Of a stretch of 10,529 nucleotides of DNA, positions 1-5,915 are shown one piece after another. Every line of letters starts with the position of its first letter. Position 1 is the first letter of the stretch. The notes beneath the pieces were generated by a model. The model was given only the letters and a program-made list of their open reading frames with translations, searched no databases and was not told the origin of the DNA. The translations under genes and the position numbers were made by a program. Origin of the DNA: JAFGCR01 sp964538225 (GTDB taxonomy: Bacteria > Patescibacteriota > Gracilibacteria > UM-FILTER-43-11); the NCBI GenBank assembly GCA_964538225.1, contig CAZIDW010000046.1:1-10529 (forward strand). Direction: 5' to 3'.

Positions 1-1
1 T

Positions 2-78
2 GGAGCGGTAGTTCAGTTGGTTAGAACGCCTGCCTGTCACGCAGGAGGTCGCGGGTTCGAGTCCCGTCCGTTCCGCCA
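2..78 (+). tRNA. tRNA-Asp (anticodon GTC), CCA encoded
   Basis: A 77-base cloverleaf can be folded by eye. The acceptor stem pairs GGAGCGG (2-8) with CCGTTCC (68-74), including one G-U pair; base 75 is the G discriminator and 76-78 is a genomically encoded CCA. The anticodon stem CCTGC/GCAGG encloses the loop CTGTCAC, giving anticodon GTC, which reads aspartate codons. The T-arm has GCGGG-TTCGAGT-CCCGT. The G discriminator fits tRNA-Asp identity. It begins at base 2 of the window, so any promoter or upstream tRNA lies outside. A terminator follows two bases later. Confidence 0.97.
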
Positions 79-80
79 TT

Positions 81-108
81 AAAAAACTGACTTTGATGTC
101 AGTTTTTT
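81..108 (+). terminator. Intrinsic terminator after tRNA-Asp
   Basis: A perfect inverted repeat with 11-bp arms: AAAAAACTGAC (81-91) pairs with GTCAGTTTTTT (98-108) around a 6-base loop. The 3' arm ends in six T. It starts two bases after the tRNA CCA end, so it should terminate the tRNA transcript. The same bases also carry the candidate -35 box of the next gene. Confidence 0.85.
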
Positions 109-115
109 GTATAAT
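87..115 (+). promoter_or_regulatory. Promoter of the 122 gene, predicted leaderless
   Basis: A perfect -10 hexamer TATAAT lies at 110-115. A weak -35 candidate CTGACT (87-92, TGAC core) sits 17 bases upstream, inside the tRNA terminator stem. Six bases (116-121) separate the -10 box from the ATG at 122, so transcription should start at or next to the A of the start codon. That is the standard geometry of a leaderless mRNA. The hexamer and spacing are visible; the start site itself is inferred. Confidence 0.65.
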
Positions 116-121
116 AAAACT

Positions 122-625
122 ATGAAAACAAAAATCGTCGTCAACGACCTGATGCAGAAAGGATACACATATACCCTCACTGAACCGGAGGGTAAAAATT
201 TCCATCCGGAATTCAAACCCGACCTCACCCCCAAACAGATGCTGGAGCTTGGGGTTTTTGGCGGCAAGTACATGACCGATTGCGGCGATGAATTTCCGGC
301 ATCCTGGTACAAAAAAGCCAAACTCTGCCATGAATTCCACGACGCAAAACTCAATTTTTTCGGGGTCAATGCCAGCAAACCTCTCTCCTACTGGCGCAAA
401 AAAGGATGGATCTATCCGGAAGACCCGCGGGGTTGGTTTCAATGGTACTGCCGGTATTACCGGGGGCGCCGGTGTGAGGATGATGAACGGCAGATCAAAC
501 GCTGGAAGGCGATGAAACGTCACATTGCACAGATAAAAATCAATTGCGCCCCCAAAGAACTGGTGTGCCGGCAAAAGCAACGGCAGGCTTTGCTTCATTG
601 GGCGTACGACAGCCGGCAGATATAA
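122..625 (+). CDS. Conserved hypothetical protein, 167 aa
   Basis: I cannot assign a function. The protein is soluble, with no signal peptide or membrane segment, and rich in aromatic and basic residues. Stretches that look conserved are PKQMLELGVFGGKYMTDC (residues 37-54), WFQWYCRYYRGRR (105-117), a basic helix around WKAMKRHIAQIKINC (128-142), and a C-terminal RQALLHWAYDSR. The Trp/Tyr/Arg-rich centre resembles an uncharacterised family I recall from candidate-phyla bacteria and some eukaryotes; that is memory, not a search. The reading frame also opens with a TTG at 107, but this lies in the terminator T-run and upstream of the predicted transcription start, so ATG 122 is chosen. Stop TAA (623-625) lies inside the -10 box of the next gene. 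Confidence 0.8.
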   Translation: MKTKIVVNDLMQKGYTYTLTEPEGKNFHPEFKPDLTPKQMLELGVFGGKYMTDCGDEFPASWYKKAKLCHEFHDAKLNFFGVNASKPLSYWRKKGWIYPEDPRGWFQWYCRYYRGRRCEDDERQIKRWKAMKRHIAQIKINCAPKELVCRQKQRQALLHWAYDSRQI

Positions 626-626
626 T
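598..626 (+). promoter_or_regulatory. Promoter for the DUF2177-DUF1295 pair
   Basis: The -10 TATAAT is at 621-626, with a weak -35 TTGGGC at 598-603 and a 17-base spacer. It lies in the 3' end of the preceding gene, whose TAA stop is part of the -10 hexamer. The predicted start near 633 would leave a leader of about 11 bases before the ATG at 644, with no Shine-Dalgarno sequence. Confidence 0.55.
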
Positions 627-643
627 CAATAACCTTCAAACTT

Positions 644-1054
644 ATGTCTGTTTCAAAAATTATTTTCACCTATTTACTCACCTTTGCCGTTTTCTTAGGA
701 ATCGACATGGTGTGGCTGGGGATTGTAGCGAAAAACCTTTACAAAAAATATTTAGGCAGTTTTTTAACGCCTGAGGTGAATTGGGGGGCCGCCTTTTTCT
801 TTTACGCTCTTTTTGTTGTCGGCGTTTTGATTTTTGCTGTATTTCCAGGCATCGAAAAACAATCCCTTGTCCGCACGGTTATTTTAGGGGCGCTGTTCGG
901 CCTGTTTACCTACGCCACATACGATCTCACGAACTTCGCCACCTTAAAAGGATGGCCGGTGACGATTGTCGTGATCGATATTTTATGGGGCATGGTGTTA
1001 ACAGCCACGGTTTCTTTAGCGGGATTTTATATCGCTAAATGGTTATTGGCATGA
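644..1054 (+). CDS. DUF2177 family integral membrane protein, 136 aa
   Basis: A small hydrophobic protein with about four membrane segments (approximately residues 7-28, 47-67, 76-95 and 108-130). The N-terminal GIDMVWLGIVAKNLY motif and the central FTYATYDLTNFATLKGWP motif are typical of DUF2177 (PF09945). Length fits that family. Its biochemical role is unknown. Family members often sit beside DUF1295 proteins and cyclopropane-fatty-acid synthase genes, which hints at a role in membrane lipid modification. Here it is the first gene of a two-gene unit: its TGA stop (1052-1054) overlaps the ATG of the next gene. ATG 644 is the only sensible start, about 11 bases after the predicted transcription start. 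Confidence 0.88.
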   Translation: MSVSKIIFTYLLTFAVFLGIDMVWLGIVAKNLYKKYLGSFLTPEVNWGAAFFFYALFVVGVLIFAVFPGIEKQSLVRTVILGALFGLFTYATYDLTNFATLKGWPVTIVVIDILWGMVLTATVSLAGFYIAKWLLA

Positions 1055-1821
1055 TCACCGACACGATTTTATTTTCAGCACAGGTGGTGTTTATTTATAT
1101 GGTTTTTTGGTTTGTGGTGGCGATGGTCAAAAAGCGGAATGATGTGGCTGACATTGCCTGGGGATTGGGCTTTATCGTCCTCACACTATCGCTTTTATGG
1201 CTGAATCCGGTAACAATCCGAATGCTTGTTATCAGCGGATTGGTTTTTTTATGGGGCAGTCGTTTGGCGATTCATATTTACCTTCGCAACCGCCATAAAA
1301 AAGAAGATTTTCGTTACCAGAAATGGAGGAGCGAGTGGGGAAAATGGTTTATTCCTCGCACGTTTTTGCAGGTTTTTTTGTTACAGGGATTTTTTATACT
1401 GCTGATTGCCACTCCAATCATTATTACCAGCGCAAGCTGTTGTACGGGGCTGAACTGGATAGATGCTGCCGGCGTCCTGATTTGGCTGGTCGGCTTCTTT
1501 TTTGAGACGGTGGGCGATTATCAGCTGAGCCGCTTTTTAAAAAAGAAAAACCACGATGAAATTCTGACCAGCGGATTGTGGAAATACACCCGTCACCCCA
1601 ATTATTTTGGTGAAGTGGCTCAGTGGTGGGGGGTGTATTTGGTCGGCCTTTCTGCTTCATACGGCTGGTATGGGCTGATCGGGCCGCTGACCATAACCTT
1701 TTTGATCTTAAAAGTTTCCGGAATCCCGATGCTGGAAAAGAAATATAAAGGAAACAAAAAATTCGAGGAATACAAAAAGACCACTAGCGCTTTTTTTCCA
1801 TGGCCGCCTAAAAATAATTAA
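1051..1821 (+). CDS. DUF1295 / steroid 5-alpha-reductase-like membrane protein, 256 aa
   Basis: A multi-pass membrane protein of the DUF1295 family (COG3752), related to the steroid 5-alpha-reductase and isoprenylcysteine methyltransferase fold. Diagnostic motifs are DVADIAWGLGF (residues 31-41), LTSGLWKYTRHPNYFGE (172-188, with the RHPNYFGE core at 181-188), and SGIPMLEKKY near 223-232. The conserved C-terminal cytosolic half usually binds a nucleotide or SAM cofactor in related enzymes; substrate and reaction are not established for DUF1295. The start is set at ATG 1051, which forms a 4-base ATGA overlap with the DUF2177 stop and implies translational coupling. An in-frame ATG at 1039 would add four residues. 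The stop is TAA. No clear terminator follows. Confidence 0.88.
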   Translation: MITDTILFSAQVVFIYMVFWFVVAMVKKRNDVADIAWGLGFIVLTLSLLWLNPVTIRMLVISGLVFLWGSRLAIHIYLRNRHKKEDFRYQKWRSEWGKWFIPRTFLQVFLLQGFFILLIATPIIITSASCCTGLNWIDAAGVLIWLVGFFFETVGDYQLSRFLKKKNHDEILTSGLWKYTRHPNYFGEVAQWWGVYLVGLSASYGWYGLIGPLTITFLILKVSGIPMLEKKYKGNKKFEEYKKTTSAFFPWPPKNN

Positions 1822-1963
1822 ACAATCCCCAAAAAAAGCCAGCCAAAATATCGTTGCAATTCAGATGTTAAAAAGGCGATTACGATGGGGTAAATCTTAT
1901 CACTAATCACGTCAATTATTGGGCGGAAGAACAATAAATAAACCAAATAAAGTACATGTTTAT

Positions 1964-1991
1964 TTGAGTTTTTTCGAGAAACCCATATAAT
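1964..1991 (+). promoter_or_regulatory. Promoter of the ferritin-like gene
   Basis: A -35 TTGAGT (1964-1969), a 16-base spacer and a perfect -10 TATAAT (1986-1991) make the best sigma-70-type promoter in the window. The predicted start is near 1998, giving a leader of about 26 bases. A short inverted repeat TAGGT/ACCTA (1991-1995 and 2006-2010) straddles the start site; it is too short to call an operator. The rest of the 200-base gap after the DUF1295 gene shows nothing recognisable. Confidence 0.65.
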
Positions 1992-2023
1992 AGGTAAGCA
2001 TTAAAACCTAACCAACTATTATT

Positions 2024-2512
2024 ATGGGAACCAAAGGAATTTCTCTCGTTAAAATGGACGTGGATGAATTGATTAAACTCTTAAACAAAGCTCTGGCCGA
2101 CGAATGGTTAGCTTATTACCAATATTGGGTGGGGGCTAAAGTGGTCCAGGGGACTATGAAAAACGCAGCGGTCGAAGAACTGAACGAACATGCCGCGGAT
2201 GAGCTCCGCCATGCCGACATGCTGGTCGAACGCATCACTCAGTTAGGCGGCACACCCATTCTGGAACCGAAGGAATGGTACGATATGACCAATTGCGGCT
2301 ACGAAGCGCCAACGGATCCGGCTGTATTAAAAGTTTTGGAACAGAATGTTAAAGGGGAACAGTGCGCTATCGAGGTTTATGGCAAATTAGCTGACATGAC
2401 CAAAGATAAGGATTTGATTACCTATCAGATGGTGCTCGAGATCCTGAAAGACGAGATTGAACATGAGGACGATCTGCAGGCGCTGGCGGAAGACATCGAA
2501 GCAGGGCGCTAG
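2024..2512 (+). CDS. Ferritin-like di-iron protein, probable thioferritin (DPS-like), 162 aa
   Basis: A four-helix-bundle ferritin-superfamily protein. All di-iron ligands can be placed: Glu27 in ADEWLAYYQYW, Glu60 and His63 in DELRHAD, Glu112 in VKGEQCAIEVY, and Glu144 and His147 in KDEIEHEDD. The 162-residue length fits Dps or bacterioferritin proteins. Cys91 (TNCGYEAP) and Cys114 (EQCAIEVY) flank the metal site in the pattern described for DPS-like thioferritins, which form dodecamers that oxidise iron with peroxide and protect against oxidative stress. This subfamily call is inference from motif spacing. The role is cytoplasmic iron storage or peroxide detoxification. It has its own promoter and appears monocistronic. 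ATG 2024 gives the usual N-terminal extension; Met11 (2054) is an alternative start. No Shine-Dalgarno sequence is visible. The stop is TAG. Confidence 0.88.
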   Translation: MGTKGISLVKMDVDELIKLLNKALADEWLAYYQYWVGAKVVQGTMKNAAVEELNEHAADELRHADMLVERITQLGGTPILEPKEWYDMTNCGYEAPTDPAVLKVLEQNVKGEQCAIEVYGKLADMTKDKDLITYQMVLEILKDEIEHEDDLQALAEDIEAGR

Positions 2513-2592
2513 ATCCTGTTGCCATTGCGTCAGATGAAGCCCGCACCGCATCCGTTTTTAAGGGATGTTGGCAACTTTATCAGGCAGAGGGG

Positions 2593-2757
2593 TTATTCCG
2601 TGCGCTTGCCATCGGTGTAGCGGAACAATTTCCGGGCTTTCTGCCTTGTTTCATCACTTTGTTCCGCCAGTTTTTCCGCACCGCTTTTTTCGCCGAACAT
2701 AGATGGGCCTTCCGGCAGTTTGGAATAAGCGTGGTATTGGGGGAGTTTGTGGGACAT
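2593..2757 (-). CDS. Small hypothetical protein, 54 aa
   Basis: I do not recognise this protein. From ATG 2757 it reads as a hydrophilic, charged peptide starting MSHKLPQYHAYSKLPEGPSMFG and ending with a Glu/Lys/Arg-rich likely helix (about residues 21-45). It has no signal peptide or membrane segment. Codon choice (GAA, AAA, CTG, GCG, GGC, CGC) matches the neighbouring genes, which is the main reason to believe it is coding. An in-frame ATG at 2793 would add 12 residues, but that stretch is AT-rich like intergenic DNA. No Shine-Dalgarno sequence or clear promoter is seen. It converges with the ferritin-like gene, leaving an 80-base gap (2513-2592) with no clear terminator. Confidence 0.45.
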   Translation of the reverse strand: MSHKLPQYHAYSKLPEGPSMFGEKSGAEKLAEQSDETRQKARKLFRYTDGKRTE

Positions 2758-2797
2758 GATAGGAGGGGTTAAATAATTAATTAATTTTTCCATTTTC

Positions 2798-2829
2798 CGT
2801 AGTGCAGTTAAATCCTTCGATGCACTACG
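2798..2829. repeat. 9-bp inverted repeat upstream of the small hypothetical gene
   Basis: CGTAGTGCA (2798-2806) is exactly inverted as TGCACTACG (2821-2829) around 14 bases. It lies just upstream of the start region of the minus-strand small gene. No T-run follows on either strand, so it is not a terminator; an operator or RNA hairpin is possible. About one such repeat is expected by chance in 10 kb, so the evidence is weak. The remaining bases up to 2907 show no recognisable gene or site. Confidence 0.3.
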
Positions 2830-2907
2830 AGTTAGTAAATATAGTTACCGATATTTGTCGCGAAAGATGAATCTATTCTCATTTGATTTGAAATAAAATT
2901 TATATAT

Positions 2908-2968
2908 AAAAAACCGCCTGTACAAACGACAACTCCGATTGAATCGGGTCATCAGATGTCGCTAGGCG
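2908..2968 (-). terminator. Branched terminator-like element after the amidohydrolase gene
   Basis: Three nested perfect 5-bp helices fold on the minus strand: 2964-2968 with 2915-2919 (CGCCT/AGGCG), 2957-2961 with 2927-2931 (CGACA/TGTCG), and 2943-2947 with 2935-2939 (CCGAT/ATCGG, 3-base loop). One G and then six T (2913 down to 2908) follow the outer helix in the minus direction. It begins 34 bases after the stop of the minus-strand amidohydrolase gene, so it probably terminates that transcript. The internal loops are larger than in a plain terminator, so a small structured RNA is an alternative. Confidence 0.55.
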
Positions 2969-3001
2969 ATAATGATAAGATTTGCTCGGTGCATAACAAA
3001 A

Positions 3002-3808
3002 TTACGCTAACACACCGGCTTTTTCTTTGTCAAGAATTTTGTGATACACCATTTCCAGACCTTCGTTTAGTACCTCTTGAATCAGGCTGAGCGCCTGGCG
3101 GTCAAGAGTCTGTTCAACAGGATCAAAAACATAGTCCAGATTGTATTCGATTTGCATGGCATAGATTTTGGCATTCAGATTTAAAATATTTTTTAAATGG
3201 GTGTACCAATACAAATTATATCCTCCCCGATAAATACGGTTGATTTCCGCGGAAATACCGAGCCTGTCATCAATAAAATCCTGCAATTCAAACAGATAAT
3301 TATAAGGGATCGATATTCCTTCCTGATTCTCATAAGCATCCTCGGAACCAAGATTGGAAAGAATCATGCTCGTCATATAATCATTGTTGCTGTTTAGGGC
3401 GTGATCACCGGCAGTATTGTGATAATCCACCAGTAAAATCAATTCAGCCCCATCATCATCCAGCTCCCGGATGCTGTGAACGACTTCCCGATGAAAAGGA
3501 TACCAGTACTGCATCAGCAGATTTTCCTTTTCATTCACACTGAATTCCTGACCGTCTTTAAACGCTTTATTGGTATAAAAATCGAATTCCCGAAAAGCAT
3601 CACGGGGATTCGGAGCGCGGTTCATATCGCAGACCAGCCGGTTGACCTCCGCGGTGTGTCTGGCATACGGGCAGATAAATTCATTCAGCTCATCGGTGAA
3701 TCGGTCACTGCATCGCCATATATCTTCACTGCTTAAAGCATATCGGTCCCGCAAGGGCTCCGGAATGATGCTTGAGGCATGGGGGGCGACCAGAATAACA
3801 GGAAGCAT
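3002..3808 (-). CDS. N-formylglutamate amidohydrolase family protein, 268 aa
   Basis: A cytoplasmic hydrolase of the N-formylglutamate amidohydrolase family (PF05013, HutG-like), a zinc-dependent fold related to carboxypeptidases. Family motifs appear in order: PHAS (9-12), CSDRFTDEL (33-41), VNRLVCDMNR (55-64), DYHNT (128-132), YRGGYNLYWY (193-202) and AMQIEYNLDYVFDP (217-230). His130 and the Glu in QIEYN are the likely metal and catalytic positions by family analogy. In other bacteria the enzyme releases formate from N-formylglutamate in histidine degradation, but no hut gene is nearby, so the substrate here is unknown. ATG 3808 is supported by the LPVILVAPHASSIIPEPLRDR start typical of the family. 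The leader is AT-rich with no Shine-Dalgarno sequence. The stop is TAA. Confidence 0.85.
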   Translation of the reverse strand: MLPVILVAPHASSIIPEPLRDRYALSSEDIWRCSDRFTDELNEFICPYARHTAEVNRLVCDMNRAPNPRDAFREFDFYTNKAFKDGQEFSVNEKENLLMQYWYPFHREVVHSIRELDDDGAELILLVDYHNTAGDHALNSNNDYMTSMILSNLGSEDAYENQEGISIPYNYLFELQDFIDDRLGISAEINRIYRGGYNLYWYTHLKNILNLNAKIYAMQIEYNLDYVFDPVEQTLDRQALSLIQEVLNEGLEMVYHKILDKEKAGVLA

Positions 3809-3829
3809 TATTTATTTTTATTTTTTAAT

Positions 3830-3840
3830 ATTATATTATA
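3830..3840 (-). promoter_or_regulatory. Tandem -10 boxes before the amidohydrolase gene
   Basis: On the minus strand two TATAAT hexamers overlap by one base (3840-3835 and 3835-3830), in a strongly AT-rich stretch. They would place transcription starts 15 to 20 bases before the ATG at 3808. No convincing -35 box was identified. The promoter lies just past the terminator that isolates it from the upstream SLH gene. Confidence 0.5.
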
Positions 3841-3867
3841 ACATAATTTATAAAATAATGCAAATAT

Positions 3868-3906
3868 TAAAAACCCCCTCTCGATTAATCGGAGAAGGGG
3901 TTTTTT
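3868..3906 (-). terminator. Intrinsic terminator after the SLH gene (bidirectional form)
   Basis: A near-perfect hairpin. An A-run and CCCC (3874-3877) pair with GGGG (3897-3900) and T-run (3901-3906). A single C/A mismatch follows, then TCT/AGA (3879-3881 with 3893-3895) and CGAT/ATCG (3882-3885 with 3888-3891), with G3892 bulged. On the minus strand it lies 30 bases after the stop of the SLH gene and ends in five T. The A-run/T-run symmetry would let it act in either direction. Confidence 0.85.
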
Positions 3907-3936
3907 AAATATCCTATTCCTATGGTTTATCACCGC

Positions 3937-5829
3937 CTATTGCATGTCACTGCCCCCCATAATGATTTCATTAATCAAGTCGGCGATTTTTGCGGCTTCC
4001 GCGCGGTTGATGGAAGCATCCGGGCGGAAGGTAGTGGCATTATCATCACCGCTCACAATGCCAAGGCTTTTGGCATATTCGATGAATTTGGCGTGTTTAT
4101 GGGTGCGGGGAACGTCTGAAAAGTCCGTGCTGGTGACAGTGTCCGGTTCAATACCAAATGCCTCCAGCATCAGGCGCACCACTTCCGCGCGGGTAGCCGG
4201 ACGGTTCAGGTCCACATCGCTTTCCACTAAATCCAGGCCAAGCTCTTCCGCCTTCTTCGCATAGCCTTTCGCCCAGTGGTTCAGTGCGGCCCGCAGGCCC
4301 GGTGTTCCGGAAGCCTTTCCCTTGTCGGCGGTTTCGAGGGCGATTTTTAAAATCTCCGCCACCGTGATGTTGTTGGCCGGACGGAACTCACCCAGTTCAT
4401 TGCCGGCCGCGTCCTTATACCCGCTGATGATACCGCGGTTTTTAACCGCCGATACGTAGTCCGTGTACCATTGATTGTCATCCGTGTCTTTGAACGGAAT
4501 CAGGTTTTGCCGGAATTTACGCAGTTTTGCCTTGTTTTTGGCGGCCTCGAGCCTGTTCCTCAGGCGCTCGGCTTTTGCCTTGATTTCCGCCGGACTGGTA
4601 TCGTCGTCCAGCTCGCTGACCACGGCCTGGATTTCGTTTTCCACCTCAGTCGCGGTCGTGTCATCAAAATTATATTCTCCGGCTTCATCCACCGCTTCTT
4701 CCAGCTCATCTGCGCCAGCGCCCGCATTTTTCATCAGGCGGATGCGGTCGAGTTTACTGCGCAGGTCATCCACTTTTTCCTGGATTTTCAGTTTAGTCTG
4801 GATGAGGTGGTTTTCCGCGGCTTTAGCCATGCCGGGCAGGATTCTGCCCAAATGCCTGAATTCGATGAAGTGGTTATTGCCGATTCGTTTTCGGCCTAAG
4901 ACTTCATTGCCCACATAGGTTTCATCCAGGTCGCCGATGGAGACCGTGACTTTAGGTGTTTCGTTGGTATCGGCTGTTGTCGGAGGATTGTATTCCACCA
5001 CCAGTCCATCCCAATGGCCCGCGATCACAGAATTGAATTCAATGGTTTTTCCGCTGGCCGTTACCACCTCATCATTTTCTTCAAAAAGCACTTCCTTTTT
5101 TACTTCAAAATCCCCCAGGTCTATAGAAATTTCCCCGTTATAATCTACTTTGCTGGGTTCGCATTCAGCCGGCATTTCCCCGGCATCCAGGGCTTCTTTT
5201 AATTCGCTTAAAGGCAGCAGGCGGCAGGGCTGGCGCTGACCGGTCAGGTCCCCCCAGCGGATTTCGTAGACCGCGGGAACATTTTTGGTTTTCACCATAC
5301 TCTGGACTAAATTTTGGTGGCGATGTATCAGTTTGGCGCGCAGTCGGGCCAGTAAATCTTTCAGGTGGCGGATTTTCTGAGTTAGCCGCTCTTTAAGTTC
5401 AGGATTTTTTTCTATTTCTTCGAGCAGATCATTGATTTTTTGTTTGATGTCTTCCTGCAGGTCTTCAAGAGCATCAGTGATTTCATCGGCCGATTCTCCT
5501 TCCAGGTTTTGCACCACCTCTTCCACCGCCTGATCGACAAGCCTGTTGCCTGAGGCCTCATTCACTTCTTCCACATCAGACGAAAGCACTTCCACTACAT
5601 TGGCTTCATCCACTTGGCTGCTTAATGCCACGTCTTCCCCATGAGAAGCGTCTGTGGATTCCCCATGAGAAGCGTCTGTGGATTCCCCTTCGACCCCTTC
5701 TGTTTCAAGGTAAGCAGAAGAGTTGTCCGCTGTGTCATCGGTTACGGCATAAACCGGTAGGCTGATTTGCGTTGCCAGCATCAAAAAGGCTAAAACGCCG
5801 GCAAAACGCTTGATAATTTTACTTTTCAT
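3937..5829 (-). CDS. Secreted SLH-domain surface protein, 630 aa
   Basis: An exported cell-surface protein. Residues 1-28 form a Sec signal peptide: basic KSKIIKR, hydrophobic core, and a VYA cleavage site before Val29. An acidic, low-complexity region follows (about 29-98) with a duplicated GESTDASH unit (48-64). Residues 99-177 are a predicted coiled coil; 184-330 is a beta-rich domain that I do not recognise, carrying two cysteines (202 and 223) that could form a disulfide. Charged helices follow (about 336-366 and 412-441). The C-terminus has three SLH repeats: about 446-500 (FKDTDDNQWYTDYV), 518-563 and 570-625 (FSDVPRTHKHAKFIEY, TTFRPDASINRAEAAKI). SLH domains normally anchor proteins non-covalently to cell-wall polymers, so this may be an S-layer or surface structural protein. 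It has its own promoter and terminator. The stop is TAG. Confidence 0.88.
   Translation of the reverse strand: MKSKIIKRFAGVLAFLMLATQISLPVYAVTDDTADNSSAYLETEGVEGESTDASHGESTDASHGEDVALSSQVDEANVVEVLSSDVEEVNEASGNRLVDQAVEEVVQNLEGESADEITDALEDLQEDIKQKINDLLEEIEKNPELKERLTQKIRHLKDLLARLRAKLIHRHQNLVQSMVKTKNVPAVYEIRWGDLTGQRQPCRLLPLSELKEALDAGEMPAECEPSKVDYNGEISIDLGDFEVKKEVLFEENDEVVTASGKTIEFNSVIAGHWDGLVVEYNPPTTADTNETPKVTVSIGDLDETYVGNEVLGRKRIGNNHFIEFRHLGRILPGMAKAAENHLIQTKLKIQEKVDDLRSKLDRIRLMKNAGAGADELEEAVDEAGEYNFDDTTATEVENEIQAVVSELDDDTSPAEIKAKAERLRNRLEAAKNKAKLRKFRQNLIPFKDTDDNQWYTDYVSAVKNRGIISGYKDAAGNELGEFRPANNITVAEILKIALETADKGKASGTPGLRAALNHWAKGYAKKAEELGLDLVESDVDLNRPATRAEVVRLMLEAFGIEPDTVTSTDFSDVPRTHKHAKFIEYAKSLGIVSGDDNATTFRPDASINRAEAAKIADLINEIIMGGSDMQ
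5641..5688. repeat. Exact 24-bp tandem duplication inside the SLH gene
   Basis: The 24-base unit starting ATGAGAAGCGTCTGTGG occurs twice with no mismatch (5641-5664 and 5665-5688), and TTCCCC (5635-5640) extends the match to the left. It is in frame and duplicates eight residues (ESTDASHG on the coding strand) in the low-complexity region just after the signal peptide. Absence of any substitution points to a recent slippage duplication, so copy number may vary between strains. Confidence 0.9.
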
Positions 5830-5876
5830 AATATTAAATTTTAAGAAATAAACCTAATGTTTAATACACAAAGATC

Positions 5877-5904
5877 AGTATAGCTGTTACATTGTTTTTT
5901 TCAA
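5877..5904 (-). promoter_or_regulatory. Promoter of the SLH gene
   Basis: On the minus strand: -35 TTGAAA (5904-5899), a 16-base spacer and -10 TATACT (5882-5877). The predicted start is near 5870, giving a leader of about 40 bases before the ATG at 5829, with no Shine-Dalgarno sequence. It lies in the 86-base gap after the RNA phosphodiesterase gene, so the SLH gene can be expressed independently. Confidence 0.55.
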
Positions 5905-5915
5905 TTGTCTATAAC

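Noticed and set aside
1818..1946. Minus-strand open stretch of about 42 codons with hydrophobic content, running tail-to-tail into the DUF1295 gene.
   Set aside because: It has no ATG, only TTG or GTG starts, no promoter or ribosome binding site, and it overlaps the stop of the DUF1295 gene. AT-rich DNA often gives hydrophobic frames by chance.
2518..2575. GTTGCCA/TGGCAAC inverted repeat after the ferritin-like gene as a possible terminator.
   Set aside because: The arms are only 7 bp with a loop over 40 bases, and the downstream T content (TTTAT) is weak. Not good enough to call.
4471..4918. Plus-strand open frames of 140 to 150 codons opposite the SLH gene.
   Set aside because: They are antisense shadows of a well-supported SLH protein with signal peptide and domains; the serine- or phenylalanine-rich translations are typical of reversed acidic coding sequence.
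5641..5688. Tandem 24-bp repeat considered as a CRISPR or minisatellite array.
   Set aside because: There are only two adjacent copies without spacers, in frame within a coding sequence, so it is a simple coding duplication.
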